Origin: Butyrivibrio sp. NC2007
GTDB taxonomy: Bacteria > Bacillota > Clostridia > Lachnospirales > Lachnospiraceae
DNA length: 64,000 bases
Assembly: GCF_000421405.1 (NCBI RefSeq)
Contig: NZ_ATWY01000004.1
Location: 62,001 to 126,000 of the forward strand
Direction: 5' to 3'
Made by a program: the position numbers and the translations under genes. Every line of letters begins with the position of its first letter. Positions within the stretch are counted from its first letter, which is position 1. The notes below the pieces were generated by a model that searched no databases, had not been told where the DNA came from, and worked only from the letters and a program-made list of their open reading frames with translations. Of this stretch, positions 8,901 through 17,070 are shown piece by piece.

Positions 8901-10010
8901 TTAGTTTGTGATTGCGAGCTCTGTTTCCTTATCAAAGATATGGATCTTCTCAACATCAAATGCAAACTTAACCTTGTCGCCAGGTCTTGCTGTTGTACGA
9001 GAATCAACTCTTGCTGTGATAGGGAACTCAGCGAGATCGAAGTACAGATAAACTTCTGCACCAAGAAGCTCGTATACGTTGATTGTTGACTCGAATACAG
9101 CCTTAGATGTGCTAACAACCATCTCTGAATCATCAACATCCTCAGGACGGATACCGAATGTAACGGTCTTTCCAGCGTAGCCACCATCGATAACCTTCTT
9201 AGCCTTTGCAGGTGGAAGCTCGATTGACTGTCCAGCAATCTTGAGGGAAGCCTTGTCGCCGTTTACTTCTACTTCTGCATCAAGGAAGTTCATCTGAGGT
9301 GATCCCATGAATCCAGCAACGAAGAGGTTGCCTGGCTTGTCATAGAGGTTCTGAGGTGTATCTACCTGCTGAACAACACCATCCTTCATAACTACGATTC
9401 TTGTACCAAGAGTCATAGCCTCTGTCTGGTCATGTGTTACGTAGATGATTGTTGTGCCAAGTCTCTGGTGAAGCTTAGCGATCTCTGTTCTCATCTGTAC
9501 ACGGAGCTTAGCATCAAGGTTTGAAAGAGGCTCGTCCATAAGGAATACCTTAGGGTTACGAACGATAGCACGTCCCATAGCAACACGCTGTCTCTGTCCA
9601 CCTGAAAGAGCCTTAGGCTTACGATCAAGGAGCTTCTCAAGATCAAGGATCTTAGCAGCATCTCTAACCATCTTGTCGATCTCTGCCTTAGGAACCTTAC
9701 GAAGCTTAAGGCCGAATGCCATGTTATCATATACAGTCATGTGTGGATACAGAGCGTAGTTCTGGAATACCATGGCGATATCTCTGTCCTTAGGCTCTAC
9801 GTCGTTAACTACTCTGTCACCGATCTTAAGTGTTCCTGAAGAGATATCCTCAAGTCCAGCGATCATACGAAGTGTAGTAGACTTTCCACATCCTGAAGGT
9901 CCTACGAAAATGATAAATTCTTTATCCTCGATATTAAGGTTGAAATCTTTAACAGCCTCGAAACCGTTAGGATAAACTTTAGTTACATGCTCAAGTGATA
10001 AACTTGCCAT
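8901..10010 (-). CDS. msmX: Multi-sugar ABC transporter ATPase (MsmX/MsmK/UgpC family)
   Basis: 369 residues. Walker A GPSGCGKST is at 37-45, the ABC signature LSGGQ at 135-139, Walker B LMDEP at 157-161, and a C-terminal TOBE regulatory domain follows from about 240. Family members energise several CUT1 transporters from a stand-alone gene. That fits here: both CUT1 permease pairs in the window (26.6-29.0 kb and 56.3-58.1 kb) and the orphan binding protein lack an ATPase gene. It is monocistronic, with its own promoter and terminator. RBS AGGAGG. Confidence 0.92.
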   Translation of the reverse strand: MASLSLEHVTKVYPNGFEAVKDFNLNIEDKEFIIFVGPSGCGKSTTLRMIAGLEDISSGTLKIGDRVVNDVEPKDRDIAMVFQNYALYPHMTVYDNMAFGLKLRKVPKAEIDKMVRDAAKILDLEKLLDRKPKALSGGQRQRVAMGRAIVRNPKVFLMDEPLSNLDAKLRVQMRTEIAKLHQRLGTTIIYVTHDQTEAMTLGTRIVVMKDGVVQQVDTPQNLYDKPGNLFVAGFMGSPQMNFLDAEVEVNGDKASLKIAGQSIELPPAKAKKVIDGGYAGKTVTFGIRPEDVDDSEMVVSTSKAVFESTINVYELLGAEVYLYFDLAEFPITARVDSRTTARPGDKVKFAFDVEKIHIFDKETELAITN

Positions 10011-10073
10011 ACCGATTAATCCTCCTATTTGTATAAAGCTTTTTGCCTATGTAAGAAAGTATATATTCCCCAT

Positions 10074-10102
10074 TGTTTATTGGCTATTCACCAATTTCAC
10101 AA
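10074..10102 (-). promoter_or_regulatory. Candidate promoter of the sugar ATPase gene
   Basis: On the minus strand TTGTGA (10097-10102), a 17-bp spacer and TAAACA (10074-10079) precede the ATPase gene by about 65 bp. The spacer region contains ATTGG..CCAAT, a short inverted repeat that could be an operator. The remainder of the 206-bp gap up to 10216 shows nothing else recognisable. Confidence 0.5.
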
Positions 10103-10216
10103 ATATTTTATTTTTCCTTAGCCAATCTGCCAAGAAATATTCGAATTGACACCATTGTTCGAAATGTTGACGAAGAAAAGAAAATAACACTGTGCAATTT
10201 GTATATTGCTTTATTC

Positions 10217-11659
10217 TCAGAAAGATAATACTCCCTTTCCAACAACCTTTGATCTTTCAAGAGCATTCTTTGCAGAGATCACTACATCCGGCACATTTCT
10301 TCCGTTGTCCGGATAGATTGCAGCCCCTGCATTTACGGTAATTTCCTTATCCGCATCGATAAATCTGGTGTCGTGTAAGAAAAGCTGCATCTCATCGGTC
10401 TGCTTTCTGATATCCTTCTGGTCATAGATATCTTTCAAAAATACCATGAACTTGTCATCTTCGAACCTTGCGACAATATCCGTGGATCTGAACCTTCCGT
10501 CCAAAGAACTGGCAAATTCCTTGAGCTTCTCATCAGCAAAAGCATCTCCTTTGTTCTCCCTGGCTTCTTTAACATCACTAAGTTCAAGCAAAAACAGAAT
10601 GCCTCTTTTGCCCACTTCCGCCTCTGTATATTTTTTGATCTCAACCATGGCCGATTCTCTGTTCAAAAGGCCGGTCAGTTCATCCTTATCATGAGCTTCA
10701 TATCTCTTTTTCCTAATGCGCTTTTCAATACGGTCACTAAGAAAATGCGAGATCAGTACAAATACAATAAGAAAGGCAGATGCAAGAAGCATCCTGAAGG
10801 CCTCTGCGCTATAATCGTTCATGGTTTCTCTTGTCATGGCTTCCATCGCGCTTTCCCTGATAAATACCACTGCACCACCGCCTACCGATGCAAAAGGTAT
10901 CACAAAAACATATCCATAGTCCTGTACCTGGCCCATGTAAATGTTCTTTTGTGAAATGCTTAGTTTAATTGTATCTTTTGAAATACCGGGAGGAAGTTGC
11001 TCCCAAAAAGATGCCGATTCGCTGAAATCATCAGCTCTTTTACCTTTGCCATCAGCCAGAATATCTCCGTTTATAGTAACAACGGCAATTTTATCCATAA
11101 TATACTGTTCTCTGAACATCTGATTGACAAGTGTATCAATCGGAAGTGTGGCCACCAGATAGCCACGATCTCTGTTAGAAAATTTAACACCGGAAACAAT
11201 AAGGCACTCGGTGTTCCTTGCGTTTTCGCTTCTGTCAGGAAGCACCATCCCGGTTCCGCCTTTGGAATACTCGGAATTTAAAATCGGAAAATACTCTTCG
11301 GATCCGATAGAGATGTCTTTTCCCAAATAATCATAACCCTTGCCTTCTTCATCGCAGACAAGGGCATTGGTCAATTCCGTTCCATCGACAATATCTTTAA
11401 GAAGAGTTTGTATCTGATTATCATTGTAGTTCATGACATAAAGGGACATAGCTTTACCGGACATGGTCATGGCTGACATCGCCTCGCTCATAACAATGTC
11501 CCTATCACGAACTTCTTCTCCAATGGTAAGGGCCATTTCCGTAAGCTTGGATGAAGCTGCACGACTGTAGATAATGCCTCTGTATACGCTCAGGATTACA
11601 GCCACAGCTATAAAGTACAAAACAGTCGGAATCAGCCATCTCAGATGAGATCTCTTCAT
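10217..11659 (-). CDS. Membrane protein with extracellular sensor and degenerate GGDEF domain
   Basis: 480 residues: TM1 about 10-27, an extracellular Cache-like region of about 260 residues, TM2 about 288-306, then a GGDEF domain from about 320 (DELTGLLNR is intact). The active-site signature is EDDKF (400-404) instead of GGDEF, so diguanylate cyclase activity is unlikely. The inhibitory-site motif RxxD is retained as RSTD (391-394) at the standard distance. The protein may thus bind c-di-GMP as a receptor rather than make it. It starts 2 bp after the yesL-like gene and is probably co-transcribed with it. Confidence 0.8.
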   Translation of the reverse strand: MKRSHLRWLIPTVLYFIAVAVILSVYRGIIYSRAASSKLTEMALTIGEEVRDRDIVMSEAMSAMTMSGKAMSLYVMNYNDNQIQTLLKDIVDGTELTNALVCDEEGKGYDYLGKDISIGSEEYFPILNSEYSKGGTGMVLPDRSENARNTECLIVSGVKFSNRDRGYLVATLPIDTLVNQMFREQYIMDKIAVVTINGDILADGKGKRADDFSESASFWEQLPPGISKDTIKLSISQKNIYMGQVQDYGYVFVIPFASVGGGAVVFIRESAMEAMTRETMNDYSAEAFRMLLASAFLIVFVLISHFLSDRIEKRIRKKRYEAHDKDELTGLLNRESAMVEIKKYTEAEVGKRGILFLLELSDVKEARENKGDAFADEKLKEFASSLDGRFRSTDIVARFEDDKFMVFLKDIYDQKDIRKQTDEMQLFLHDTRFIDADKEITVNAGAAIYPDNGRNVPDVVISAKNALERSKVVGKGVLSF

Positions 11660-11661
11660 AC

Positions 11662-12465
11662 TTACCTCTCTTCGTCAGTACCCTCTTCGTTGTCGATCTT
11701 CTTTATTGCGTTTTCAAGCTCCTGCTCTTCTGTTAATGTCTCTTCCTTGGGCTCGAACTTTTTGAACGTGTCATTGTAAAGTGCTGCACATAGGTATGCC
11801 GGACCTGCGATACCCACAAGGATCAGGATCGGCACTACCTTCATCTCAAAGAAATAAAGGAACAAAAATGGAAGCAGTGTAACGATGGCCATAGCAAAAG
11901 TTCTTGGAAGTGCCATAATTGAAACCAGGAATGCATTCTTAATGGTTCCGGTAATCTTGTTTACAAACTTGGACTGAAGAGGATATATATAAAGCGATGC
12001 CAAGTACAAGATAATTCCCACCGCCATAGTCACATATTTAAACACCGGGCTCTGACCCCTCATAAGAAGAAAATCGATTACGATTATTCCACCGGCTGCA
12101 AACTGGATTATCTGAAGGATCATACTCTGAACAAAGTTCTCTTTAAAAGACTTGAAAAAGGTCTTTGTAATATAACTTTCCTCTTCCCTTACTATCTTAA
12201 GCAGTACAAAATGCATCGCTGTAAGCGCGGGACCAATGGGGATTGAAACAACAATGCCAACCAGCCACGCCCAGAACACGTAGCTAAAAACGACTCCCTG
12301 AGAAGTTGCTGCCTGTTCATCAAAAAGAATAGCTCCCAACATAAGATACTGCTGTACGATTAGCGGAATCGAAAAAATCAAAACCAGAATATTGAGCCAC
12401 ATAACATCCGCAAACTTGTTTAATCCCCTTATAAGAGGACTGTCCAGATCAAAAAACTTTCCCAT
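11662..12465 (-). CDS. YesL/DUF624 family membrane protein
   Basis: 267 residues with about five or six hydrophobic helices. The N-terminal sequence (FDLDSPLIRGLNKFADVMWLN) and the ..IGPALTAMHFVLLKIVREEESY.. segment are typical of the YesL/DUF624 family. That family occurs near carbohydrate ABC transporters in Firmicutes and has no firmly known biochemical role. The C-terminus is acidic (EEEGTDEER type). It is followed after 2 bp by the degenerate GGDEF gene, so the two may form a membrane signalling pair. Confidence 0.8.
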   Translation of the reverse strand: MGKFFDLDSPLIRGLNKFADVMWLNILVLIFSIPLIVQQYLMLGAILFDEQAATSQGVVFSYVFWAWLVGIVVSIPIGPALTAMHFVLLKIVREEESYITKTFFKSFKENFVQSMILQIIQFAAGGIIVIDFLLMRGQSPVFKYVTMAVGIILYLASLYIYPLQSKFVNKITGTIKNAFLVSIMALPRTFAMAIVTLLPFLFLYFFEMKVVPILILVGIAGPAYLCAALYNDTFKKFEPKEETLTEEQELENAIKKIDNEEGTDEER

Positions 12466-12487
12466 TACTAAATTACCCTTTTCCGTT

Positions 12488-12979
12488 TTAATTCTTAAGT
12501 AGTAGTTCCATCGGCGTAAACCTTATGCCGTCGGCAACAGTTTCGCCCTGCAAGTCTTTAAAGCCCTTTTTGTGGTAAAACTCCACTGCATAGGGCGATG
12601 CGTTGACGGTCAGTCTGTCTATCCCCTCCTCTGTGACTGCATATCTGCAGACAAAGGTAAGAAGGGCGCTGGCCACTCCGTGCTTGTGGTATCGCTCATC
12701 CACAAACAAAAGAGAGATATGCTTCTTTTCACGCAAAGAAAGCATACCTACATATTTGTCATTGTCCACGGCTACAAACAGCTGATAATGGCCTGCCACG
12801 AACATTTTTCTCAGCATATCATCATTGACGAATTTGTAAAAATTCTCAATTCCTTCCTGAGAATAGTCAGGGGCGTCGAACCTTACAAAGGTATCCCATG
12901 CAAGCTTCATCGCCCCGTCCCAATCAGAATGATAAGCACACCTTACCATTATTTTTGATGTATCAATTACCTGATCCAC
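12488..12979 (-). CDS. GNAT-family N-acetyltransferase
   Basis: 163 residues with a GNAT fold. The acetyl-CoA pyrophosphate-binding segment VDERYHKHGVASALLTF (about 103-119) fits the Q/RxxGxG/A motif in a relaxed form, and HKKGFK near the C-terminus is the usual C-terminal beta motif. The listed start is GTG, overlapping the preceding hydrolase gene by 17 bp; ATG at 12949 is an alternative, without a better ribosome site. Substrate unknown. Confidence 0.8.
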   Translation of the reverse strand: MDQVIDTSKIMVRCAYHSDWDGAMKLAWDTFVRFDAPDYSQEGIENFYKFVNDDMLRKMFVAGHYQLFVAVDNDKYVGMLSLREKKHISLLFVDERYHKHGVASALLTFVCRYAVTEEGIDRLTVNASPYAVEFYHKKGFKDLQGETVADGIRFTPMELLLKN

Positions 12980-13913
12980 TGCCTGCTACTTTCTTAATCC
13001 ACTCATACTGATCTGCAAATACCTGTTCTCTGCCTATCTCCTGCTGAAGCTCATGACGCATTCCGTCATAAAGCTTGAGCTCAACGTTCTTGATCTGGAG
13101 ATCGTTCTTGTAGATATTGTAAAGCTTCTCAGGTCCCTCGCCGTAATTTCCGACAGGATCCTCTTTACCTGCAGTGATGAGGATAGGAAGATCCTTAGGA
13201 ATATCTTCCATCTTGTCAGTGTCCTGAATTCTCTTAAGGAGCTCAGCCATTGTCTTGAATCCGTTTAATGTAAATACAAAGTTACATGCCGGATCGGCAA
13301 CGTATTTATCAACGCTGGCTTCGTTGTGAGAGAGCCAGTCCTGCTGAGTTCTTGGGTTAGGAATCTTCTTAAGGTAGCCCTTGAACGCCATGTTGTTTAC
13401 CATGGTGCTGCGGTACTTCTCGCCCATAACCACCTGGAGGAAGTTAACAAGGCCGCCAAGGCTCTTAACTGTTCCGCTTGGCATGTAGGCTGTTCCCTGA
13501 ATGATCGCACCCTTGATACCTGTTCCGTATCTTGTGATGTACTCTCTGGCAACAAATGAACCAAAGCTGTGTCCAAGGATAAAGCATGGAACTCCCGGGT
13601 AATCTTCCTGGGTCATCTTTTTAAGTCTGTGTGCATCACGAACCAGAACCGTTGCAGGGTCGTTCTTGCAGAAGTAACCGAGTGTACCTCTTTCTCCGAC
13701 AGAACCGCCGTGTCCAAGGTGATCGTTACCGATTACAAGAATTCCTTTCTCAGCCAGGAAATTGGCAAACTCATCATAGCGGTCGATGTATTCCTGCATT
13801 CCGTGGATTATCTGCAAAATGGCAACAGGTTCGCCCTCCGGAATCCATCTAATCGCATGAAGCATAGTTTGTCTGTCTCGTGATTTGTAAGTCAGTTCCT
13901 CTTTGCGTACCAT
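12963..13913 (-). CDS. Serine hydrolase of the monoacylglycerol lipase type
   Basis: 316-residue alpha/beta hydrolase (Hydrolase_4 / S33-like). IIHGMQEY is the oxyanion-loop motif, GNDHLGHGGS is typical of monoglyceride-lipase-like proteins, the nucleophile elbow is GHSFGS, the acid Asp lies in AGKEDPVGN and the His in DGMRHELQQE. There is no signal peptide, so it is probably a cytoplasmic lysophospholipase or monoacylglycerol lipase. The 3' end overlaps the GNAT gene by 17 bp, so the two are co-transcribed. Confidence 0.85.
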   Translation of the reverse strand: MVRKEELTYKSRDRQTMLHAIRWIPEGEPVAILQIIHGMQEYIDRYDEFANFLAEKGILVIGNDHLGHGGSVGERGTLGYFCKNDPATVLVRDAHRLKKMTQEDYPGVPCFILGHSFGSFVAREYITRYGTGIKGAIIQGTAYMPSGTVKSLGGLVNFLQVVMGEKYRSTMVNNMAFKGYLKKIPNPRTQQDWLSHNEASVDKYVADPACNFVFTLNGFKTMAELLKRIQDTDKMEDIPKDLPILITAGKEDPVGNYGEGPEKLYNIYKNDLQIKNVELKLYDGMRHELQQEIGREQVFADQYEWIKKVAGSGSGN

Positions 13914-13996
13914 TTGGAATTCCTCCCCAATAAGAAATGATTATATATATATAATACTACAGATTGTTACGCTATGGTCTTACAAATTGCTTATTT

Positions 13997-16048
13997 TCAG
14001 CATATCTCAGCGCCGGCAGGCATATCCTTCTCAGGTGTCATAAGAGATAAGTTACCTTCTGCATCTTCTGCGCAAAGAAGCATACCCTCTGAAAGAACTC
14101 CTGCAAGCTTGGCAGACTTAAGGTTTACCAGAACCATTACCTTCTTGCCGACCATCTCTTCAGGTGAGTAATATTTTCTGATACCTGAAACGATCTGCTT
14201 AACCTGGCTTCCGATCTTAACCTGTGAACAGAGGAGCTTCTTTGAATTCTCAACCGCTTCGCATTTAATGATCTCGCCAACCTGGAACTGCATTGCACCA
14301 AACTGGTCAAAAGAGATCTCGTCCTTGGCAGGTATATCGATAGGCGCCTTCTCATCGCCGCTCTCCTCTTGAGGTTTCTCTACAGGTGCAGGAGCAAGAC
14401 CTGCCTTAGCAAGGTTGATTGCTGCCTTCTTCTGTGACTCCTCAAAATCAGCCTTCTGCTTCTTTGTGATCTCTGCTGCCTTCTCGAGAACGTCCTTTAA
14501 GTCTTTTCTTGCAAAGAGCATCTCAGGAGCTTCAGAAACTTTGGTTCCGCTTGGAAGTATGCCAAATTCTCCGAGTGAATCAAAGTCTCTCTCAGGAGAT
14601 GAGAGCTGCTCTCTGATCTTCTGAGCTGTCTCAGGCATAAACGGATCAAGGAGTGCTGCGCCGATTGAGATGGACTCTACAAGGTTATAAAGAACTGTTG
14701 AAAGTCTGTCCTTCTTAGCCTCGTCCTTACCAAGGATCCATGGCTCTGTCTCATCAATATATTTATTGCATCTCTTGAAAAGAGTGAATATCTCTGTGAG
14801 AGCATCGGCAACACGAAGCTCATCCATCTTCTTTTCTACTTTGTCATAGCAGGATGTAACAACTGCCTTGAGATCGTCATCAACAGCCTCTGCAACACCC
14901 TTGTCAGCAACAACGCCACCCAGGTACTTGTTGCTCATTGCTATGGTTCTGTTAACAAGATTGCCCAGGGTATTAGCAAGGTCTGAGTTGAATCTCTCAA
15001 CCAAAAGTTCCCAGGTGATGACACCATCGTTGTCAAAAGGCATCTCGTGAAGAACAAAGTACCTTACAGGATCAACACCAAAGAGGCTTACAAGGTCATC
15101 TGCATAGATAACGTTGCCCTTTGACTTACTCATCTTCTCGCCGCCCTGTAACAGCCATGGATGGCCAAAGATCTGCTTTGGAAGTGGCTCACCAAGGGCC
15201 ATCAGGAAGATAGGCCAGTAAATTGTATGGAATCTGATAATGTCTTTTCCGATAAGATGAAGGTCTGCAGGCCAATACTTCTTGTAGAGGTCTGAGCTGT
15301 TTCCGTCCGCATCGTAACCGATACCTGTGATGTAGTTGGTAAGGGCATCAAGCCATACATAAACGACATGCTTGTCATCAAAATCCACAGGGATTCCCCA
15401 CTTGAATGAGGTTCTTGATACGCACAGATCCTGAAGTCCCGGAAGAAGGAAGTTGTTCATCATCTCATTCTTTCTTGCTACAGGCTGAATGAACTCAGGA
15501 TGTGTGTTGATATGCTCGATAAGCTTGTCAGCGTATTTGCTCATCTTGAAGAAGTAAGCTTCCTCTTCGGCAGGATGAACAGGTCCACCACACTCAGGGC
15601 ACTTTCCGTCTACAAGCTGAGACTCTGTGTAGAAAGCCTCACACTCTGTACAGTACATTCCCTTGTAAGAGCCCTTGTAAATATCGCCCTGGTCATAGAA
15701 CTTCTTGAAGATCTTCTGAACCTGCTTAACATGGTCCTCATCTGTTGTTCTGATGAACTTGTCATAGGATGTATCCATGAGGTTCCAAAGACCCTTGATG
15801 GTATCGGATACCTGATCTACAAATTCCTTGGGGCTGCTGCAGCCGGCCTCGATGGCTCTTGTCTCGATCTTCTGGCCGTGCTCATCAGAGCCTGTCTGGA
15901 AGAATACGTCAAATCCGTCTTTTCTCTTATATCTTGCAATTGCATCCGCAAGCACGATCTCGTAGCTGTTTCCGATGTGGGGCTTACCTGATGTATATGC
16001 AATAGCTGTTGTAATATAGTATTTTCCTTTATTTTGCACTTTGATCAC
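13997..16048 (-). CDS. metG: Methionyl-tRNA synthetase
   Basis: 683 residues. It charges tRNA-Met. The class I signatures are HIGNS (the HIGH motif) near residue 21 and KMSKS in GGEKMSKSKGNV. A four-Cys zinc knuckle (CTEC...CPEC) lies in the connective peptide. The C-terminal 110 residues form the EMAP-II-like tRNA-binding domain (FGAMQFQVGEI..). It lies 12 bp downstream of map, a functionally sensible pair: initiator methionine charging and removal. Confidence 0.97.
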   Translation of the reverse strand: MIKVQNKGKYYITTAIAYTSGKPHIGNSYEIVLADAIARYKRKDGFDVFFQTGSDEHGQKIETRAIEAGCSSPKEFVDQVSDTIKGLWNLMDTSYDKFIRTTDEDHVKQVQKIFKKFYDQGDIYKGSYKGMYCTECEAFYTESQLVDGKCPECGGPVHPAEEEAYFFKMSKYADKLIEHINTHPEFIQPVARKNEMMNNFLLPGLQDLCVSRTSFKWGIPVDFDDKHVVYVWLDALTNYITGIGYDADGNSSDLYKKYWPADLHLIGKDIIRFHTIYWPIFLMALGEPLPKQIFGHPWLLQGGEKMSKSKGNVIYADDLVSLFGVDPVRYFVLHEMPFDNDGVITWELLVERFNSDLANTLGNLVNRTIAMSNKYLGGVVADKGVAEAVDDDLKAVVTSCYDKVEKKMDELRVADALTEIFTLFKRCNKYIDETEPWILGKDEAKKDRLSTVLYNLVESISIGAALLDPFMPETAQKIREQLSSPERDFDSLGEFGILPSGTKVSEAPEMLFARKDLKDVLEKAAEITKKQKADFEESQKKAAINLAKAGLAPAPVEKPQEESGDEKAPIDIPAKDEISFDQFGAMQFQVGEIIKCEAVENSKKLLCSQVKIGSQVKQIVSGIRKYYSPEEMVGKKVMVLVNLKSAKLAGVLSEGMLLCAEDAEGNLSLMTPEKDMPAGAEIC

Positions 16049-16060
16049 CTTCCTAATCTA

Positions 16061-16936
16061 TTACCAGCATAAAAGCTCGTAACCTGTCTCAGTCACCAGC
16101 AGCTCAACCTCCCACTGTGCAGAGGGCTTAAGGTCTGCTGTGTAGACAGTCCAGTCATTTTCTTCATCAACAAAAATCTCATCGCCACCCATGTTTACCA
16201 TAGGCTCAATGGTAAATACCATACCGGGTACCATCAGCATTCCTGTTCCGGGCTTACTTACAAAGCTAACCCAGGGCTCTTCGTGGAAATCGTTGCCACA
16301 GCCGTGACCACCGATCTCTCTGACTACTGTGTAGCCGTTCTTAAGCGCATGCTGATGAACTGCATGACCCATGTCTCCAATAGGTGTCCATGGAATAACC
16401 GCCTTAAGACCTTCCTCAAGGCACTCTTTGGTCACATCGACGAGACGCTTCTTCTCGGGAGAAACTTCGCCGATGCAGAACATTCGTGAAGAATCCGAGT
16501 AATAACCGTCAAGGATAGTGGAACAGTCAACGTTTATTATGTCCCCTTCTCTCAGAATGATGTCCTCGGAAGGAATTCCGTGACATACTTCCTCGTTAAT
16601 AGATGTGCACACACTCTTTGGAAATCCCTGATATCCGAGATCTGCCGGAATACCGCCCATCTTGGTGGTGGTATTGTAGACTATATCGTCAATCTCCTGT
16701 GTGGACATGCCTGCGTGAATCTTCTCACCAATCTCATCAAGCACTGCCATGTTGATGACCGCACTCTTCTTGATACCCTCGATGTCCTTCTCTGTTTTAA
16801 AGAGGTTTCTGCTGGGCACTATCATGCCCTGGTGCTCGAAGTTTATTATTTTGTCATCAAATGCTGCGTGGCAATTCTTGTATTTCTTGCCGCTGCCACA
16901 CCAGCAAACGTCGTTTCTGTCTAATCTTTTGTACAT
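16061..16936 (-). CDS. map: Methionine aminopeptidase with N-terminal SEC-C zinc motif
   Basis: 291 residues. It removes the initiator Met from nascent proteins. Type I MAP metal ligands are visible in VDCSTILDGYYSDSS (two Asp), the His of GGHGCG, the Glu of FTIEPMV and the Glu of WEVELLV. An N-terminal SEC-C motif CWCGSGKKYKNCH (11-23) binds zinc and is known from SecA and a subgroup of clostridial MAPs, where it may help ribosome contact. Upstream of metG. Confidence 0.95.
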   Translation of the reverse strand: MYKRLDRNDVCWCGSGKKYKNCHAAFDDKIINFEHQGMIVPSRNLFKTEKDIEGIKKSAVINMAVLDEIGEKIHAGMSTQEIDDIVYNTTTKMGGIPADLGYQGFPKSVCTSINEEVCHGIPSEDIILREGDIINVDCSTILDGYYSDSSRMFCIGEVSPEKKRLVDVTKECLEEGLKAVIPWTPIGDMGHAVHQHALKNGYTVVREIGGHGCGNDFHEEPWVSFVSKPGTGMLMVPGMVFTIEPMVNMGGDEIFVDEENDWTVYTADLKPSAQWEVELLVTETGYELLCW

Positions 16937-17005
16937 AATTTACCTTCTTTTATCGATAGTTACACAAATATAGTATGCCTTCAAAAGCTTTTAGAGTCAA
17001 GGGAA

Positions 17006-17070
17006 TGAGTCAAACTGAAACGTCCCCGTTGACTCATTTTGAGTCAGTGGGGACGTTTCAGTTTGACTCA
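17006..17070. repeat. Near-perfect 65-bp palindromic element
   Basis: TGAGTCAAACTGAAACGTCC(CC) at 17006-17027 is exactly inverted at 17049-17070. Inside, TGACTCA TTT TGAGTCA closes the hairpin, and only two G-T type positions break the 31-bp stem. The last three bases provide the stop codon of the phosphatase gene. It looks like a REP/MITE-type intergenic palindrome. It could also terminate transcription from map or the phosphatase operon, although no T run follows. Confidence 0.85.

Noticed and set aside
13974-14171. Small plus-strand gene at the end of metG
   Set aside because: It is antisense to the conserved tRNA-binding domain of metG and has no start signals.
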